A DNA stretch of 14,290 nt from NCBI GenBank assembly GCA_002687025.1, contig NYZG01000037.1, positions 1 through 14,290 of the forward strand. The letters are read 5' to 3'. Source of the DNA: Candidatus Poribacteria bacterium. Lineage in GTDB: Bacteria; Poribacteria; WGA-4E; GCA-2687025. The position numbers and the translations under genes are program-made. Shown here one piece after another: positions 14,048-14,290 of the stretch (its first letter is position 1; each line of letters opens with the position of its first letter). The notes beneath the pieces are model-generated. The model did no database searches. It was not told the origin of the DNA and saw nothing but the letters and a program-made list of their open reading frames with translations.

Positions 14048-14290
14048 TCAGCCGGCCGCCTCGTCTTCGGGATACGCGTCCATCGTGTGGTCATCGACCG
14101 CGAGACGCACACCGAAGTCCTCGAGCACCCGTTCGAGCATCGCGGCGGCCTCGACCTCGCCGTCACCCGTCACCAATACGTCGACCGCCGTCCATCCCTC
14201 TCGGCGTCTGTCGGCGATTCTGGCCTTCACGTACGCGCCGGGGAACGCCTCCATGACGGCGTCCATGTAAGGCGCTATCCGCGACTCCGC
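14048..14290 (-). CDS. C-terminal part of a protein running off the right edge; resembles C-terminal subdomain of CinA/MoaB-like proteins
   Basis: The frame is open from the right edge to the TGA at 14048, giving 80 visible residues. An ATG at 14266 exists in frame, but the reading frame continues above it (AESRIAPY) to the edge, so a partial longer gene is more likely than a 72-aa protein. The stretch AFPGAYVKARIA, then VDVLVTGDGEVEAAAMLERVLEDFG, has the beta-alpha pattern seen at the end of CinA/MoaB-like molybdopterin-binding-domain proteins (a strand after a Lys-containing turn, then a helix over an acidic linker). I make this link from memory and with low confidence; the domain proper lies outside the window. 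The acidic tail (DAYPEDEAAG) is unstructured. It is convergent with the M24 gene. Confidence 0.6.
   Translation of the reverse strand, partial: AESRIAPYMDAVMEAFPGAYVKARIADRRREGWTAVDVLVTGDGEVEAAAMLERVLEDFGVRLAVDDHTMDAYPEDEAAG

Noticed and set aside
12634..14256. 540-residue plus-strand frame overlapping the M24 gene
   Set aside because: Out-of-frame shadow rich in Arg and Gly; the M24 frame has metal ligands and a ribosome binding site.
1..14290. CRISPR arrays, tRNA or rRNA genes, insertion sequences, prophage or toxin-antitoxin genes
   Set aside because: I saw no spaced direct repeats, cloverleaf genes, transposase motifs, terminal inverted repeats or known toxin motifs on either strand by eye. 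The repeated TGGTCGCC-type stretches at about 10956, 11091, 11346 and 11499 simply encode WSPDG propeller repeats.

Overview
The window is GC-rich, densely coding bacterial DNA. The best taxonomic hint is the secreted protein at 113-3322. It ends in a YPNPFNPETW-type C-terminal domain, as found in surface proteins of Candidatus Poribacteria and relatives (Latescibacterota and other FCB-like lineages). This points to a Poribacteria-like organism, probably known from metagenomes; the assignment is inference from one tail type and gene content. No rRNA, tRNA, insertion sequence, CRISPR array or phage gene was seen.

Left block (minus strand, about 65-4465). A 1069-aa secreted protein has three PPC-type repeats, Ig-like modules and the YPNPFNP tail. 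Upstream of it, 28 bp away, lies a 197-aa unknown envelope protein with an N-terminal signal segment, one C-terminal membrane segment and a short Pro/Gly/Arg tail. Further upstream is a possible 99-aa secreted protein with a strong ribosome binding site. The first two look like one transcription unit. A GC hairpin follows the large gene.

Central block (plus strand, 4550-8526). This is a complete bacterial RNA-repair cassette. The 3'-terminal RNA ribose 2'-O-methyltransferase Hen1 overlaps by ATGA the three-domain end-healing and sealing enzyme Pnkp (kinase, phosphatase, ligase). Recognisable catalytic motifs of all four activities are intact. In the known system, Pnkp heals and seals RNA cut by ribotoxins, and Hen1 methylates the 3' end before sealing so that the repaired site resists a second cut. 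No ribotoxin gene was recognised in the window.

Right block (plus strand, 8682-13996). Four tightly packed genes look like an operon: a creatininase-family amidohydrolase, a neutral-ceramidase-like amidase, an S9 prolyl-oligopeptidase-family peptidase and an M24 (Xaa-Pro aminopeptidase/creatinase fold) metallopeptidase. None has an obvious signal peptide. They probably act together in the cytoplasm on amide- or proline-containing substrates, but the substrate cannot be read from the sequence. A convergent minus-strand gene enters from the right edge (14048-14290, C-terminal part only).
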